Source: Pseudorhodoferax soli (GTDB lineage: Bacteria > Pseudomonadota > Gammaproteobacteria > Burkholderiales > Burkholderiaceae_C). From it: 64,000 bases of DNA. The first letter of the stretch is position 1. Each line of letters begins with the position of its first letter. The DNA lies in NCBI RefSeq assembly GCF_003337555.1, contig NZ_QPJK01000007.1, forward strand, positions 320,553-384,552. The letters run 5' to 3'. Positions 63,319-64,000 of the stretch are shown piece by piece. The notes under the pieces were generated by a model. That model was not told the origin of the DNA and ran no database searches. It saw nothing but the letters and a program-made list of their open reading frames with translations. Position numbers and translations under genes: made by a program.

Positions 63319-64000
63319 AAACCGCCTCCTTCTTCAAGCACCCCTGGACCGTGGGCAGCGCCCGCGTGCTCCTCACCCTGCTCGTGACGGCCGCCGCCAT
63401 CTGGGCCGGCCTGCGGCTGTGGGACCACTACGAGGTCGCGCCCTGGACGCGCGACGGCCGCGTGCGCGCCAACATCGTGCAGATCGCGCCCGACGTCTCG
63501 GGCCTGGTCACGGCCGTGCCGGTCGCCGACAACCAGGCCGTGGCCGGCGGCACGCTGCTGTTCAAGGTCGACCGCGCGCGCTTCCAGCTCGCACTGCGCC
63601 AGGCCCAGGCCGCGCTGGGCGCGCAACAGGTCGCGCTGTCGCAGGCCAGGCGCGAGGACGCACGCAACCAGGCGCTCGGCAACCTCGTCTCGCAGGAGGT
63701 GCGCGAGCAGACCCGCATGCGCGTCGAGCAGGCCCAGGCCGGCGTGGCGCAGGCCACCGTCACGCGCGACACCGCGCAGCTCAACCTCTCGCGCGCCGAG
63801 GTGCGGGCACCGGTCGGCGGCCTCGTGACCAACCTGGATCTGCGCCAGGGCAGCTACGCCACGGCCGGCCGGCCGGCGCTGGCGCTGGTCGACGCGGCCT
63901 CGCTCTACGTGGAGGGCTACTTCGAGGAGACCAAGCTGCCGCGCATCCACATCGGCGACCGCGTGCGCGTCACGCCCATGGGCGGCGGCGCCGTGCTGGG
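63315..64000 (+). CDS. aaeA: HlyD/EmrA-type efflux adaptor, AaeA-like, 3' end off window
   Basis: Periplasmic membrane-fusion protein; 228 residues visible of about 300. It has one N-terminal membrane helix (residues 15-35), then DGRVRANIVQIAPDVSG, the first half of the lipoyl domain. A coiled-coil hairpin (residues 85-155, ALRQAQAALGAQQVALSQAR) follows, then LNLSRAEVRAPVGGLV, the lipoyl return. It connects the FUSC pump to an outer-membrane channel. The C-terminus lies beyond 64000. Confidence 0.92.
   Translation, partial: MKTASFFKHPWTVGSARVLLTLLVTAAAIWAGLRLWDHYEVAPWTRDGRVRANIVQIAPDVSGLVTAVPVADNQAVAGGTLLFKVDRARFQLALRQAQAALGAQQVALSQARREDARNQALGNLVSQEVREQTRMRVEQAQAGVAQATVTRDTAQLNLSRAEVRAPVGGLVTNLDLRQGSYATAGRPALALVDAASLYVEGYFEETKLPRIHIGDRVRVTPMGGGAVL

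Overview
The window is about 64 kb of very GC-rich, densely coded bacterial chromosome. The gene families point to a betaproteobacterium of the Burkholderiales, most likely Comamonadaceae (relatives of Variovorax, Acidovorax or Xenophilus). The evidence is several Bug/TctC solute receptors, CaiB/BaiF CoA-transferases, a FUSC-DUF1656-HlyD efflux operon, a PQQ glucose dehydrogenase, a PEP-CTERM protein, and many ATGA/GTGA start-stop overlaps. This placement is inferred from families and composition; no marker gene is present. No tRNA, rRNA, CRISPR array, prophage or transposase gene was seen.

Left part (1-16.9 kb): a sugar-acid catabolic locus. A minus-strand run from 10259 down to 1 encodes two periplasmic sugar-binding proteins (YtfQ-like and ChvE-like), two ABC ATPases, three permeases and an IlvD/Edd dehydratase cut by the window edge. 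A GbpR-type LysR regulator is divergent. Next come a XylB-like sugar 1-dehydrogenase, an SMP-30 lactonase and an aldose 1-epimerase. Together these give uptake, oxidation, lactone opening and dehydration of an aldose (arabinose, xylose, galactose or fucose type). A pair of inverted palindromic repeats lies in the middle of the transport operon (3597-3860). A MetE-like enzyme, a cardiolipin-synthase-like protein and a small membrane protein follow.

Middle part (17-31.6 kb): a YCII protein; an IclR regulator divergent from an orphan TRAP receptor plus an unknown protein; and a MASE2-GGDEF cyclase. Next is a CUT1 sugar ABC transporter (ATPase, binding protein, two permeases) divergent from a GntR regulator, a DenD-like dehydrogenase and a second, larger IlvD/Edd dehydratase. 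A PhoX-type phosphatase follows, with a well-formed Pho box upstream.

Acyl-CoA part (31.8-50.1 kb): operon A encodes an SDR, an acyl-CoA dehydrogenase, a Bug receptor and a CaiB transferase, with a convergent IclR regulator. A PEP-CTERM protein and an aapJQM-like amino-acid ABC set lacking its ATPase follow. Operon B is the most unusual: a PAS-containing sigma-54 activator is divergent from a thioesterase, a single-polypeptide biotin-dependent acyl-CoA carboxylase, a tandem-fused CaiB/BaiF protein and a Bug receptor. A clean -24/-12 promoter sits directly in front of the first gene.

Right part (50.2-64 kb): a large lipoprotein, a VWA membrane protein, an iron-type alcohol dehydrogenase, small conserved proteins, a PQQ glucose dehydrogenase, a DUF3445 protein and a periplasmic asparaginase. 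The window ends in a MarR-controlled FUSC/DUF1656/HlyD (Aae-like) efflux operon that runs off the right edge.
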